In this document: positions 1 to 5,558 of the stretch, in pieces
Layout of the letters: every line of letters starts with the position of its first letter
How positions within the stretch are numbered: position 1 is the stretch's first letter
Assembly (NCBI GenBank): GCA_937934385.1
Contig: CALGZV010000389.1
Span: forward strand, 1 to 5,558
From: an uncultured Clostridia bacterium
Lineage (GTDB): Bacteria; Bacillota; Clostridia; Oscillospirales; CAG-272
Direction of reading: 5' to 3'
Length of the DNA: 5,558 nt
Translations under genes and position numbers: made by a program
The notes under the pieces: model-generated
What the model saw: the letters and a program-made list of their open reading frames with translations, nothing else
Database searches by the model: none
What the model was told of the DNA's origin: nothing

Positions 1-275
1 TTGAAGAGGCAACATCTAAAAAGAAACCGGATTTTTCAAAAGTAGAATTTTTAACTTATGCTGAAGGCACGTGCGTTCAGTGTATGCATATTGGCTCATA
101 CGATGACGAGCCTGCAACCGTTGATCTCATGCATGAATATATGAGCGCAAACGGCTATGAGCTTGATATAACGACCGAAAGATTGCATCATGAAATTTAC
201 TTGAGTGATCCCCGAAAATGTGATGTAAGTAAATTAAAGACAGTGATACGGCATCCTATTAAAAAAATTTTGTAA
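1..275 (+). CDS. GyrI-like small-molecule-binding domain protein, C-terminal part (5' truncated by window edge)
   Basis: Open from the window edge (first full codon at 3), giving 90 residues to a TAA at 273-275. Two segments identify it: EGTCVQCMHIGSYDDEP (fragment residues 21-37) and LHHEIYLSDPRK (61-72). Both are typical of the C-terminal half of GyrI-like proteins (PF06445 fold, COG4832-type). These are cytoplasmic proteins of roughly 200 residues that bind small hydrophobic or cationic ligands and often act as drug-sensing or sequestering domains. About the first 110 residues, the start and the promoter lie outside the window. An upstream DNA-binding domain cannot be excluded, although the HHEIYLSDPRK ending is usual for stand-alone members. 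The gene converges on the lipid operon and is separated from it by a terminator, so no functional link is implied. The family call is recognised from motifs, not searched. Confidence 0.85.
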   Translation, partial: EEATSKKKPDFSKVEFLTYAEGTCVQCMHIGSYDDEPATVDLMHEYMSANGYELDITTERLHHEIYLSDPRKCDVSKLKTVIRHPIKKIL

Positions 276-317
276 CTATAAAGTATTGAAATTTGTCGGC
301 TAATTGTTTTGAACCAT

Positions 318-352
318 AAAAAATCCTGCGGTAAAAGCCGCAGGATTTTTTT
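318..352. terminator. Bidirectional intrinsic terminator between convergent genes
   Basis: An 8-bp GC-rich stem (324-331 pairing with 338-345, TCCTGCGG/CCGCAGGA) has a 6-nt loop (332-337). It is flanked by an A-run at 318-323 and a T-run at 346-352, so the stem extends to about 14 pairs and a U-tract follows the hairpin on either strand. It lies 42 nt past the GyrI-like stop and about 117 nt past the psd stop. It therefore serves as the terminator of the plus-strand gene and the best candidate 3' end of the minus-strand lipid operon. No other good hairpin is visible between 353 and 469. Confidence 0.92.
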
Positions 353-469
353 AGGTCAGAATTGATGAAGTAATTTTTTATTTTGTTAATTTAATGATCT
401 TACTCTGAGTTTGCAACATTGATAAAAATATGCCGAAAAAAATAAGTAATATGTATTGAATCAAAACAG

Positions 470-1327
470 TTAAATCTTTTGTCCTATTTTCTCTCCCATT
501 TTGACGCAGATTTCTTTTTCCTCTGTGGTTGCTTTCCAAAGGTTGTCCGGCAGTACCGCACAGTCTTTTTCGAGCAATAGTATAACTGTACTTCCTCCGT
601 AAAGAAATTTTCCCTTTTCACTGCCTCGTATTACTTGATTATGACACGGATAATTTTCTATTTTACCGACCAGCATTGCTCCGACTTCGATTTGAACAGC
701 AGTTCCGAAATTAGTGCTTTCGATTACCGTATACTCACGACAATTCTGAGAGAAAACCGGGACACTGCGCAGTGCTATCGGTCTTACTGTGTGAAGCTTA
801 CCTGGAATAAAATGTTGCTCTCCTTTTGTTCCGCTGTCGAACCAACAGTATCTGTGATAGTTATCTACACACAGGCGGAATACAAGGCATATACCGCCGT
901 TAAATTTGTCCGCAAGCGCATTGTTACCGCCGAGCAGATCGGATATTTTGTACATACTCTGTTTGACCGGAATAACAGTACCGTCTGAAACTCTGTAAAC
1001 GCTCAGCCTGCCGTCGCACGGAGCAATTAAAGAGTCCCTGTTCATATCTATAGGGCGAAGCTCTGATTTTATCTGCCTTGTAAAGAAATCATTGAAATTC
1101 CTGTATTGACCGATATTTTTACATATATAGTCATCAAGGCATATGTTGTTATTTTTTATAAAACCCGGAATGATTGGTTTTGACAGAGCTGACGAGAGAA
1201 ATTTTCCTGCCAACTTTGAAAGATTGCGCGATATAAGCAATCTTAATAAAATTCTTCCTGGTATAGTATTATAAAGAAATTCAAGTGCTTTGCTTTCTTC
1301 TGAGTTTTCTGTCGCAGTATTCAGCAT
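470..1327 (-). CDS. psd: Phosphatidylserine decarboxylase proenzyme
   Basis: Makes phosphatidylethanolamine from phosphatidylserine (last step of PE synthesis) at the cytoplasmic membrane. It is a pyruvoyl enzyme that cleaves itself. The protein has 285 residues. The cleavage motif GGST is at 244-247, so self-cleavage before Ser246 would give a beta chain of about 245 residues and an alpha chain of about 40 residues carrying the pyruvoyl group. Other landmarks are FNDFFTRQI (78-86), APCDGRLSV (102-110, with the conserved Asp105) and NYHRYCW (156-162, with His158). Asp, His and Ser are the residues family work links to self-processing. The position three after His158, which is His in the E. 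coli-type YHRxH motif, is Cys161 here. The ATG at 1327-1325 overlaps the pssA stop as ATGCTGA (7 nt), with a GGAAG-like site about 9 nt upstream, so translation is probably coupled to pssA. It is the last gene of the operon. The enzyme assignment is firm. Confidence 0.96.
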   Translation of the reverse strand: MLNTATENSEESKALEFLYNTIPGRILLRLLISRNLSKLAGKFLSSALSKPIIPGFIKNNNICLDDYICKNIGQYRNFNDFFTRQIKSELRPIDMNRDSLIAPCDGRLSVYRVSDGTVIPVKQSMYKISDLLGGNNALADKFNGGICLVFRLCVDNYHRYCWFDSGTKGEQHFIPGKLHTVRPIALRSVPVFSQNCREYTVIESTNFGTAVQIEVGAMLVGKIENYPCHNQVIRGSEKGKFLYGGSTVILLLEKDCAVLPDNLWKATTEEKEICVKMGEKIGQKI

Positions 1328-2016
1328 TTTACGATTCTTCCGATAAGAATTAGTGCAAATTCAATGGCTCCGATACCTACCATCATCATTATGCCTTTAA
1401 AGCCGGGTTTTCTTATGCGGAAACGCGACAAAAATGCAATACCGACAATTATCAGCGTCAGAAAATATACAGGAGCAACGTCCGCTTTTATAACAAATTG
1501 AAGCAGAAGAATAAACGGAAATATAAGCGACGCTGATGTTACGGGAAGTCCGGTATAGAATTTACGGACACCGTCATCATTTTTTTGCCGTTCCTGTTCG
1601 GTAACATTAAAATATGCTAACCGTATCATTGCGGCAAGTATGTATGCAAGGGGAATAAGATGTACTCCAATAAAGAGTATGTTTTTAAGAAATATAGGTT
1701 TACAGTCGAAAACATAGTGCTTTGCAAGAGGAGAAAGACGCATCATAGATATTCCGACGCATGCGGGAAGAACACCGAAGGCTACAAGATCAGAAAGCGA
1801 ATCTATCTGTATGCCAAAGCATTTTTCGCTTTCGGTACGGTTCTTTTTATGTCTGGCTACTTTTCCGTCGAAAGCATCGCAAAGACCGCAGAAAAGCAGA
1901 AAAAATATGCCGAAATACGGATGCCCGTGTCCGCTTATAGTGACTATAGTTCCGATAGATGCCGACAGAAGCGACAAATATGTCAGAATAACTGTATAGT
2001 TATAATATCCTATCAT
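1321..2016 (-). CDS. pssA: CDP-diacylglycerol--serine O-phosphatidyltransferase (phosphatidylserine synthase)
   Basis: Integral membrane enzyme joining CDP-diacylglycerol and L-serine to give phosphatidylserine and CMP, the substrate of the Psd encoded immediately downstream. The 231-residue protein carries the CDP-alcohol phosphatidyltransferase signature: D47-xx-D50-G51-xx-A54-R55 ... G68-xxx-D72-xxx-D76, with the aspartates that hold the metal and CDP group. The R55-to-G68 gap is 12 residues rather than the usual 8, an insertion within the segment HKKNRTESEK. Several hydrophobic spans follow (about 8-28, 34-45, 78-92, 110-134, 160-176, 182-198 and 206-227). The ATG at 2016-2014 has GGAG 7 nt upstream (2024-2027). 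Its 3' end overlaps psd by 7 nt. It is separated from the upstream flippase-like gene by 133 nt containing a hairpin and a short ORF. The serine specificity is inferred from the pairing with psd and overall resemblance to clostridial PssA. Confidence 0.94.
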   Translation of the reverse strand: MIGYYNYTVILTYLSLLSASIGTIVTISGHGHPYFGIFFLLFCGLCDAFDGKVARHKKNRTESEKCFGIQIDSLSDLVAFGVLPACVGISMMRLSPLAKHYVFDCKPIFLKNILFIGVHLIPLAYILAAMIRLAYFNVTEQERQKNDDGVRKFYTGLPVTSASLIFPFILLLQFVIKADVAPVYFLTLIIVGIAFLSRFRIRKPGFKGIMMMVGIGAIEFALILIGRIVKC

Positions 2017-2081
2017 TTGTAATCTCCATTCTTCCGCGCTCCGCGGAAAAGTGTAACCGAATCAGTATTGAAGCGGCTCAT
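2013..2081 (-). CDS. Possible 22-residue leader peptide overlapping the pssA start
   Basis: An ATG at 2081-2079 opens 22 codons (starting MSRFNTDSV and ending KNGDYK), closing at a TGA that shares an ATGA with the pssA start (4-nt overlap). The frame also stays open upstream of this ATG as far as 2210, inside the end of the flippase-like gene. Only a weak AAGG-like site lies about 11 nt ahead. No family is recognised and the peptide is not clearly hydrophobic. The reason for listing it is position: a ribosome translating it would melt the hairpin at 2032-2048 and stop exactly on the pssA start, a layout that would permit translational coupling. It could equally be a chance open frame. Confidence 0.25.
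   Translation of the reverse strand: MSRFNTDSVTLFRGARKNGDYK
2032..2048 (-). promoter_or_regulatory. GC-rich hairpin just upstream of the pssA ribosome binding site
   Basis: A perfect 7-bp stem (2032-2038 with 2042-2048; TTCCGCG/CGCGGAA in the transcript) has a 3-nt loop. It ends 4 nt before the GGAG site of pssA. No T-run follows on the minus strand, so it is not an intrinsic terminator. It may modulate ribosome access to pssA or mark an RNA-processing point between the two halves of the operon. No known riboswitch is recognised in the 133-nt leader. A TATTAT at 2119-2124 (minus strand) has no convincing -35 partner, so an internal promoter is possible but unsupported. Confidence 0.5.
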
Positions 2082-2149
2082 TGTCTGGACGCCTTGATCG
2101 GTAATAAACCTGAGCAGTATAATACACGGAGGCGTAAATATTCGGACGG

Positions 2150-3229
2150 TCAGTGCTTTTTTTGACGTAAATATTTTATGACTGTAATTACTCCGCAAAG
2201 TATGACGCATACGTAGAAAGACAGTCCGCGGCTGAGAAGCTCAAGGTTTGTGGCGCTTTGTGCGTTCATAATAAGCTTGAAGCCGTCGAGCATAAGATAG
2301 TCCGACACTCCCATTGCTCCGGGTATCGGTACGCTGTTGGAGCCTAAGACGGCATAGCACTGAAGTGCCCAAAGATTTCCGATGTGTTCATACGAGCCGC
2401 CCGCAGCTAAAAATGCGAAAACTGTAGTTGAAACATACGATATGCGCTGAAGCAGATTAAAGATAAAAACACCGAGCAGCATTTTTCTTTTTCCGCGGAG
2501 TACTTCTATACACATGCCGTATTCATCCATACGCCTGGACAGCTTTTCCTGTTTTTCAGCTTCATTTTTAATGAGATGAAGCTTAGCGGGAATATGCAGG
2601 ACTGCAGAACAAATTTTATGAAGCGTGTTTTTACGTGTCAGCAATATGGTGAAGAACATCATAAGACCGCATTGAATAACAAATCCTGAAATTATAAGAA
2701 TTTTCGGAATCAATCCAAAAGAAATGAACAGCCCCGGAAACAGAATTAACACGGCTGTGCCTATAACGATCAGTGCCAACGTGTACATTGTCAGATTTGC
2801 AAGAAGTATTGCAGTGACCGACATTCCGGAAAGCCCGTCCCGTATCATAAGATATGCGCATGCAGGTTGTCCTCCGGTGGCAGACGGTGTTATTGCTGAA
2901 AAATATATGTCAGACGCTGAATAACTTACAAAGCATCCGATTCTTTTTATACCCGAAAAAGCTTTGGACGCTGATCTGAGTGCCATTCCCTCAAAAAAGA
3001 TAAATCCGAATGAAGATATAAAAGCAAGCGACAGCCAGAACGGATTGCTCTGCTTTATATATCCGAAAAATGATGAAATCGAAAACGACTTATTTGTAGA
3101 TATTACGGTGAATATAGTAGCTGCGGCTATAACTATAAACAGCACCGACCAAATGAGTTTGTTTTTCGATGCAATTCCGTTATCTTTTTTACCGTCCGAC
3201 GGCATAATATTTTTTTTATTTTTCTTCAT
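2150..3229 (-). CDS. LPG-synthase transmembrane (UPF0104/YbhN-type) flippase-like membrane protein
   Basis: Multi-spanning membrane protein homologous to the N-terminal membrane part of MprF, the part that moves lysyl-phosphatidylglycerol across the bilayer. It lacks the catalytic aminoacyl-transferase domain. With the start chosen here it has 359 residues. Numbered from that start: a Lys-rich cytoplasmic N-terminus (1-24); a first membrane span at about 25-43 and a second at about 64-84; the family hallmark TPSATGGQPA at 114-123; further spans near 137-163 and 174-195; a charged loop around 197-250; the second hallmark PIPGAMGVSDYLML at 301-314; and a last span near 335-352. The ATG at 3229-3227 overlaps the PAP2 stop as ATGA and has GGAAGGGA 7 nt upstream. 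A longer frame from 3307 would add 26 residues encoded inside the PAP2 gene and is less likely. The substrate is unknown. Its place before pssA-psd suggests an aminophospholipid such as PS or PE, but that is inference. Confidence 0.88.
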   Translation of the reverse strand: MKKNKKNIMPSDGKKDNGIASKNKLIWSVLFIVIAAATIFTVISTNKSFSISSFFGYIKQSNPFWLSLAFISSFGFIFFEGMALRSASKAFSGIKRIGCFVSYSASDIYFSAITPSATGGQPACAYLMIRDGLSGMSVTAILLANLTMYTLALIVIGTAVLILFPGLFISFGLIPKILIISGFVIQCGLMMFFTILLTRKNTLHKICSAVLHIPAKLHLIKNEAEKQEKLSRRMDEYGMCIEVLRGKRKMLLGVFIFNLLQRISYVSTTVFAFLAAGGSYEHIGNLWALQCYAVLGSNSVPIPGAMGVSDYLMLDGFKLIMNAQSATNLELLSRGLSFYVCVILCGVITVIKYLRQKKH

Positions 3230-3924
3230 TGCCGTGTCCCTTCCGGAGATTGCTGCGCTTTGCTTTCGCGCAAACGGAATATTCGATACGAACCGGTTTT
3301 TCGGCATATAAACATTCCTATCTCAAATACGGCAATTCCGCCGATAATATCGAGGAAAAAATGTTGTTTTATGAGTACTACAGATGCAAACACGGCAAGT
3401 GTCATGAGTGCAGAATATATTATATATGCGTATTTGTATACTTTTCCGAGCCTTGCTGTTTTTGTCAGTTCAAAGGCGCTTCTGAGGCACACCCAGCTTT
3501 CGAGGCAGTGAACGGACGGAAAGCAGTTTACAGGAGTGTCAAGTTTGTATATCATAGCGCATAAGCGGCTGCACAGATCTGTTCCGGTTATTTCCGGTCT
3601 TGATATCATTGTGGGGAAAAACAGAAAGAAGATAAAGCAGATGAGCTTTGCTGTTATTTCGGCTGAAAAAAAGCGGTGGCAAAATTCTTTTCCTTCTTGT
3701 GCGATAAGCAGAAATCCTATGATCCACTGCGCAAATGCAGCAATATATATTATAACAAATTCCGGTACAAACGGGAATTTGTTATCAATCGGCAGTAAAA
3801 GAGAATAGTGAGTTGCGTCGGAGACTATTAATTTTGACAAGCCGTAAGCAATAAAATTAACAGATAATACGCATATAAGCGGTATTATCGCATATGAAGG
3901 GATTATTTTTTTTATATGGTTCAT
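3226..3924 (-). CDS. PAP2-superfamily membrane protein (lipid phosphatase or phosphotransferase-like)
   Basis: Integral membrane protein of 232 residues with the PAP2 (type 2 phosphatidic acid phosphatase) layout and about six hydrophobic spans. Numbered from the start used here, it shows RP at 109-110 (motif 1), PSVH at 136-139 (motif 2, usually PSGH) and S181-x6-H188-xxx-D192 in KQHFFLD (motif 3). The two catalytic-type histidines (139, 188) and Asp192 are kept. However, the Lys of motif 1 is Phe and the Arg of motif 3 (SRxxxxxHxxxD) is Val182; Lys186 next to the histidine may stand in. This points to a divergent branch, possibly nearer the PAP2_3/inositol-phosphotransferase-like group than to classic phosphatases. 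The ATG at 3924 has GGAG 5 nt upstream; the frame extends to a TTG at 3996, but that lies at the predicted transcription start. It is the first gene of the operon and overlaps the next by 4 nt. The substrate is unknown; phosphatidate, PGP, undecaprenyl-PP or a PE-derived head group are all possible. Confidence 0.85.
   Translation of the reverse strand: MNHIKKIIPSYAIIPLICVLSVNFIAYGLSKLIVSDATHYSLLLPIDNKFPFVPEFVIIYIAAFAQWIIGFLLIAQEGKEFCHRFFSAEITAKLICFIFFLFFPTMISRPEITGTDLCSRLCAMIYKLDTPVNCFPSVHCLESWVCLRSAFELTKTARLGKVYKYAYIIYSALMTLAVFASVVLIKQHFFLDIIGGIAVFEIGMFICRKTGSYRIFRLRESKAQQSPEGTRQ
3230..3244 (-). promoter_or_regulatory. Ribosome binding site that decides the flippase-like start
   Basis: GGAAGGGA (3244-3237) lies 7 nt before the ATG at 3229, inside the last codons of the PAP2 gene. 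With the ATGA overlap this favours 3229 over the upstream ATG at 3307. The AGGA ahead of the 3307 ATG is explained by the coding sequence of the PAP2 gene itself. Confidence 0.7.
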
Positions 3925-3929
3925 CTTGT

Positions 3930-3933
3930 CTCC
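3930..3933 (-). promoter_or_regulatory. Ribosome binding site that decides the PAP2 start
   Basis: GGAG in the minus-strand transcript, 5 nt before the ATG at 3924. The alternative TTG at 3996 has no purine-rich site and sits about where transcription should begin, so the 24-residue extension it would give is rejected. Confidence 0.75.
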
Positions 3934-4001
3934 GTAAAATCGTCGGTTGTGAATTGTTCGGATGATTTTATATATTTTAATAAAAATACGATTCAATATA
4001 T

Positions 4002-4030
4002 ATTATAATGTATTTGTCCTGATTTTTCAA
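4002..4030 (-). promoter_or_regulatory. Sigma-A-type promoter of the PAP2-flippase-pssA-psd operon
   Basis: TTGAAA (4030-4025), a 17-nt spacer, then a perfect TATAAT (4007-4002), reading leftward. The predicted start of transcription is near 3995, giving a 5' leader of about 70 nt before the PAP2 ATG at 3924. The surroundings are very AT-rich. No inverted-repeat operator is obvious over the promoter. Short segments in the leader (3988-3993 with 3938-3943, AATCGT/ACGATT) could pair, but the stem is only 6-7 bp. Confidence 0.85.
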
Positions 4031-4140
4031 TAGTAAAGTCATTTTTATTTTGTACCGTTTAATTAATTTTTGATTAAGATTTGAGATATACTTATGTTAA
4101 TTTTGGCATGAAATCGTTAATATACAATATATAAATGATA

Positions 4141-4167
4141 AAACAGGATAGATTTGAGGTCTATCCC
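4141..4167 (-). terminator. Likely intrinsic terminator of the MATE gene
   Basis: A 7-bp stem (4160-4166 with 4146-4152; GGATAGA/TCTATCC in the transcript) with a 7-nt loop begins about 17 nt past the MATE stop. It is followed by TGTTTTATCATTT on the minus strand. The stem is only moderately stable and the U-tract is interrupted, so some read-through into the downstream operon is possible. The rest of the 259-nt gap (3925-4183) holds the operon promoter and leader; I see no gene or RNA element in 4031-4135, which is simply AT-rich. Confidence 0.6.
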
Positions 4168-4183
4168 GTAATATTTTTTTAAT

Positions 4184-5533
4184 TTATATATTGCTGCGGA
4201 TTTTGTATGAATGGTTATGCTTAGTCCATGATATATAGAACAATACTGATATAACGGCTGCGGCTAACCATCCTATAGGCCATGCCAGCCATATTCCGGT
4301 CGATCCGAATTTCATCGAAAGAAGCTTCGCAAGAGAGACACGGAGGATCAGATCTGAAAATGTGGAAGTCATAAACCGGGACATAAGACCGATACCGCGC
4401 AGTGTTCCGTTGGATATAAGTATTACGGCCGATAAAATATAGAACGGAGAAACTATGCGAAGAAAGGTTACGCCTACGTCGATTGCCGTTCCTGTAGGAG
4501 AGGTCATAAACATATATATGAGATAATTTCCGGCAATGAGGTATAGTAAAATTATAGGAATACATATGATCCATGCGATTTTCAGTCCCGCACGGAATCC
4601 TTCACGTATGCGGTTTATTTTTCCGGCGCCGAGATTTTGTGCAGTATAATTTGAAATACCGTTTCCGACTGTTGAAAGAGATGTAATTACAAGATTATTG
4701 AGTTTAATTGCTGCTGAATATCCTGCTATAACACTTGAGCCGAAAGTGTTGATTATACTTTGGATTACTATGTTTCCAACAGATATGAAGCTTTGCTGAG
4801 CTATGCTCGGAACAGCAACGCCCGCGATTTTTCCGAGAAGCCTCCATGAAAATATATTTACACGGCTTTCGGATTTAATTGATGCAAGTCTGCGGAATAC
4901 AAATAACAATGCAAGAAGGCAGCTTACACACTGGCAGATAAAGGTTGCCCATGCGACTCCGTCTACACCCATTCCGAATGCAGTTACGAACAGTATATCT
5001 GTGGCGATGTTTGCACTTGACGATACCGCGAGAAAAATGAAAGGCGTTTTTGAATCTCCGAGTGCCGAAAAAATTCCTGTGGCTATATTATAAAAGAGTA
5101 CGAAAGGGAAGCTCCATATGTAAATATTCAGATAAAGCATTGAATCTGCAAAAATATCTTCCGGAGTATGTATCAGACTCAGGAGCTGCGGACACAGGAT
5201 TATTCCTGCTGTCACGAGAACAGCGCATATCACTGCGCTGGCGATAAAAGAGGTATATACCGAGGTTTTAAGTTCTGCATATTTTTTTGCACCAAAAAGC
5301 TGGGATACAATAACCGAACATCCGATATTGCATCCGAAAGCGAACGCTATAAATATCAGGGTTATTTCATAACCGTTTCCGACTGCCGCAAGGGCGGCTT
5401 CGCCGATAAATTTTCCTGCTACAAAACTGTCGGCTATGTTGTATAACTGCTGAAATACTATGCTTCCGAAAAGAGGGAGACAAAATCTCCACAAGACACT
5501 TTCCGGCTTTCCGTCTGTCAGGTCTCTGTTCAT
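4184..5533 (-). CDS. MATE-family efflux transporter
   Basis: Complete 449-residue inner-membrane exporter of the multidrug and toxic compound extrusion family, which uses a Na+ or H+ gradient to expel organic cations and drugs. The length and about 12 hydrophobic spans in two related halves fit the family. Landmarks: the N-terminal DLTDGKP-xxx-LWRF lead-in (4-17), QQLYNIADSFVAG (28-40, with Asp35 in the first span), ALAAVG (47-52), SQLFGAKK (77-84) with its second-half counterpart TAQNLGAGK (297-305), SALGDSKTPF (156-165), FGMGVDGVAWAT (186-197) and GTLRGIG (376-382). The ATG at 5533 is supported by AAGGAAG at 5547-5541, 7 nt upstream. Its promoter is outside the window. It reads in the same direction as the lipid operon but is separated by a likely terminator and a strong promoter, so it is probably a separate unit. 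The substrate and coupling ion cannot be told from sequence. Confidence 0.94.
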   Translation of the reverse strand: MNRDLTDGKPESVLWRFCLPLFGSIVFQQLYNIADSFVAGKFIGEAALAAVGNGYEITLIFIAFAFGCNIGCSVIVSQLFGAKKYAELKTSVYTSFIASAVICAVLVTAGIILCPQLLSLIHTPEDIFADSMLYLNIYIWSFPFVLFYNIATGIFSALGDSKTPFIFLAVSSSANIATDILFVTAFGMGVDGVAWATFICQCVSCLLALLFVFRRLASIKSESRVNIFSWRLLGKIAGVAVPSIAQQSFISVGNIVIQSIINTFGSSVIAGYSAAIKLNNLVITSLSTVGNGISNYTAQNLGAGKINRIREGFRAGLKIAWIICIPIILLYLIAGNYLIYMFMTSPTGTAIDVGVTFLRIVSPFYILSAVILISNGTLRGIGLMSRFMTSTFSDLILRVSLAKLLSMKFGSTGIWLAWPIGWLAAAVISVLFYISWTKHNHSYKIRSNI

Positions 5534-5540
5534 TCCGATA

Positions 5541-5547
5541 CTTCCTT
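5541..5547 (-). promoter_or_regulatory. Ribosome binding site of the MATE gene
   Basis: AAGGAAG in the transcript, 7 nt before the ATG at 5533. It supports that start over internal ATGs. The remaining bases up to 5558 show no promoter. Confidence 0.7.
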
Positions 5548-5558
5548 TCAGGGGCGCA

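Noticed and set aside
635..988. 117-codon plus-strand open frame
   Set aside because: Lies entirely antisense to psd, whose motifs are clear; no family resemblance and no ribosome binding site. A shadow frame.
1660..2022. 120-codon plus-strand open frame over pssA
   Set aside because: Antisense to the PssA signature region; no motif of its own.
2032..2048. Hairpin before pssA as a terminator
   Set aside because: No T-run follows on either strand; the sequence after it on the minus strand is the pssA ribosome binding site.
2119..2124. TATTAT on the minus strand as an internal promoter for pssA-psd
   Set aside because: No acceptable -35 at 16-18 nt and no extended -10; left as a remark only.
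2964..3311. 115-codon plus-strand open frame across the flippase-like/PAP2 junction
   Set aside because: Antisense to two recognised membrane-protein genes; its composition is the complement of their hydrophobic codons.
4070..4098. Plus-strand promoter-like TTGATT-17-TATGTT in the gap before the MATE gene
   Set aside because: It would fire antisense into the MATE gene with no plus-strand gene ahead, the -10 is poor, and such matches are frequent in AT-rich DNA.

Overview
The window looks like chromosomal DNA of an anaerobic Clostridia-class Firmicute, plausibly an Oscillospiraceae/Ruminococcaceae-like gut bacterium. This rests on moderately low GC, strong AGGAGG-type ribosome binding sites, a sigma-A-type promoter, and proteins that read like clostridial family members. 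The genus cannot be fixed from the sequence. There is no sign of a mobile element, CRISPR array, tRNA or rRNA.

Layout. Positions 1-275 (+) hold the 3' end of a GyrI-like small-molecule-binding protein gene. A strong, apparently bidirectional terminator follows at 318-352. Everything after it is on the minus strand. Reading in the direction of transcription (right to left), a MATE-family multidrug/cation exporter (4184-5533) comes first and has its own likely terminator. A 259-base gap follows, holding that terminator and a near-consensus promoter (TTGAAA-17-TATAAT, 4002-4030). The promoter drives four genes: a PAP2-superfamily membrane protein (3226-3924), a lysylphosphatidylglycerol-synthase-type transmembrane 'flippase-like' protein (2150-3229), phosphatidylserine synthase pssA (1321-2016) and phosphatidylserine decarboxylase psd (470-1327). 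The operon runs to the shared terminator.

How the genes work together. PssA makes phosphatidylserine from CDP-diacylglycerol and serine, and Psd decarboxylates it to phosphatidylethanolamine (PE). The two genes overlap by 7 nt. The two upstream genes overlap each other by 4 nt (ATGA). They encode a PAP2-fold protein with altered phosphate-binding residues and a stand-alone homologue of the membrane domain of MprF, which flips aminoacyl-phosphatidylglycerol. The arrangement suggests one unit for making PE and then moving or modifying it across the membrane. The first half of that (PE synthesis) is well supported; the second half is inference.

The most unusual small-scale structure is the 133-nt leader of pssA. 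It holds a 22-codon ORF whose stop overlaps the pssA start (ATGA) and a GC-rich hairpin just upstream of the pssA ribosome binding site. Two long reading frames should be shortened at their 5' ends: PAP2 to an ATG at 3924 and the flippase-like gene to an ATG at 3229.
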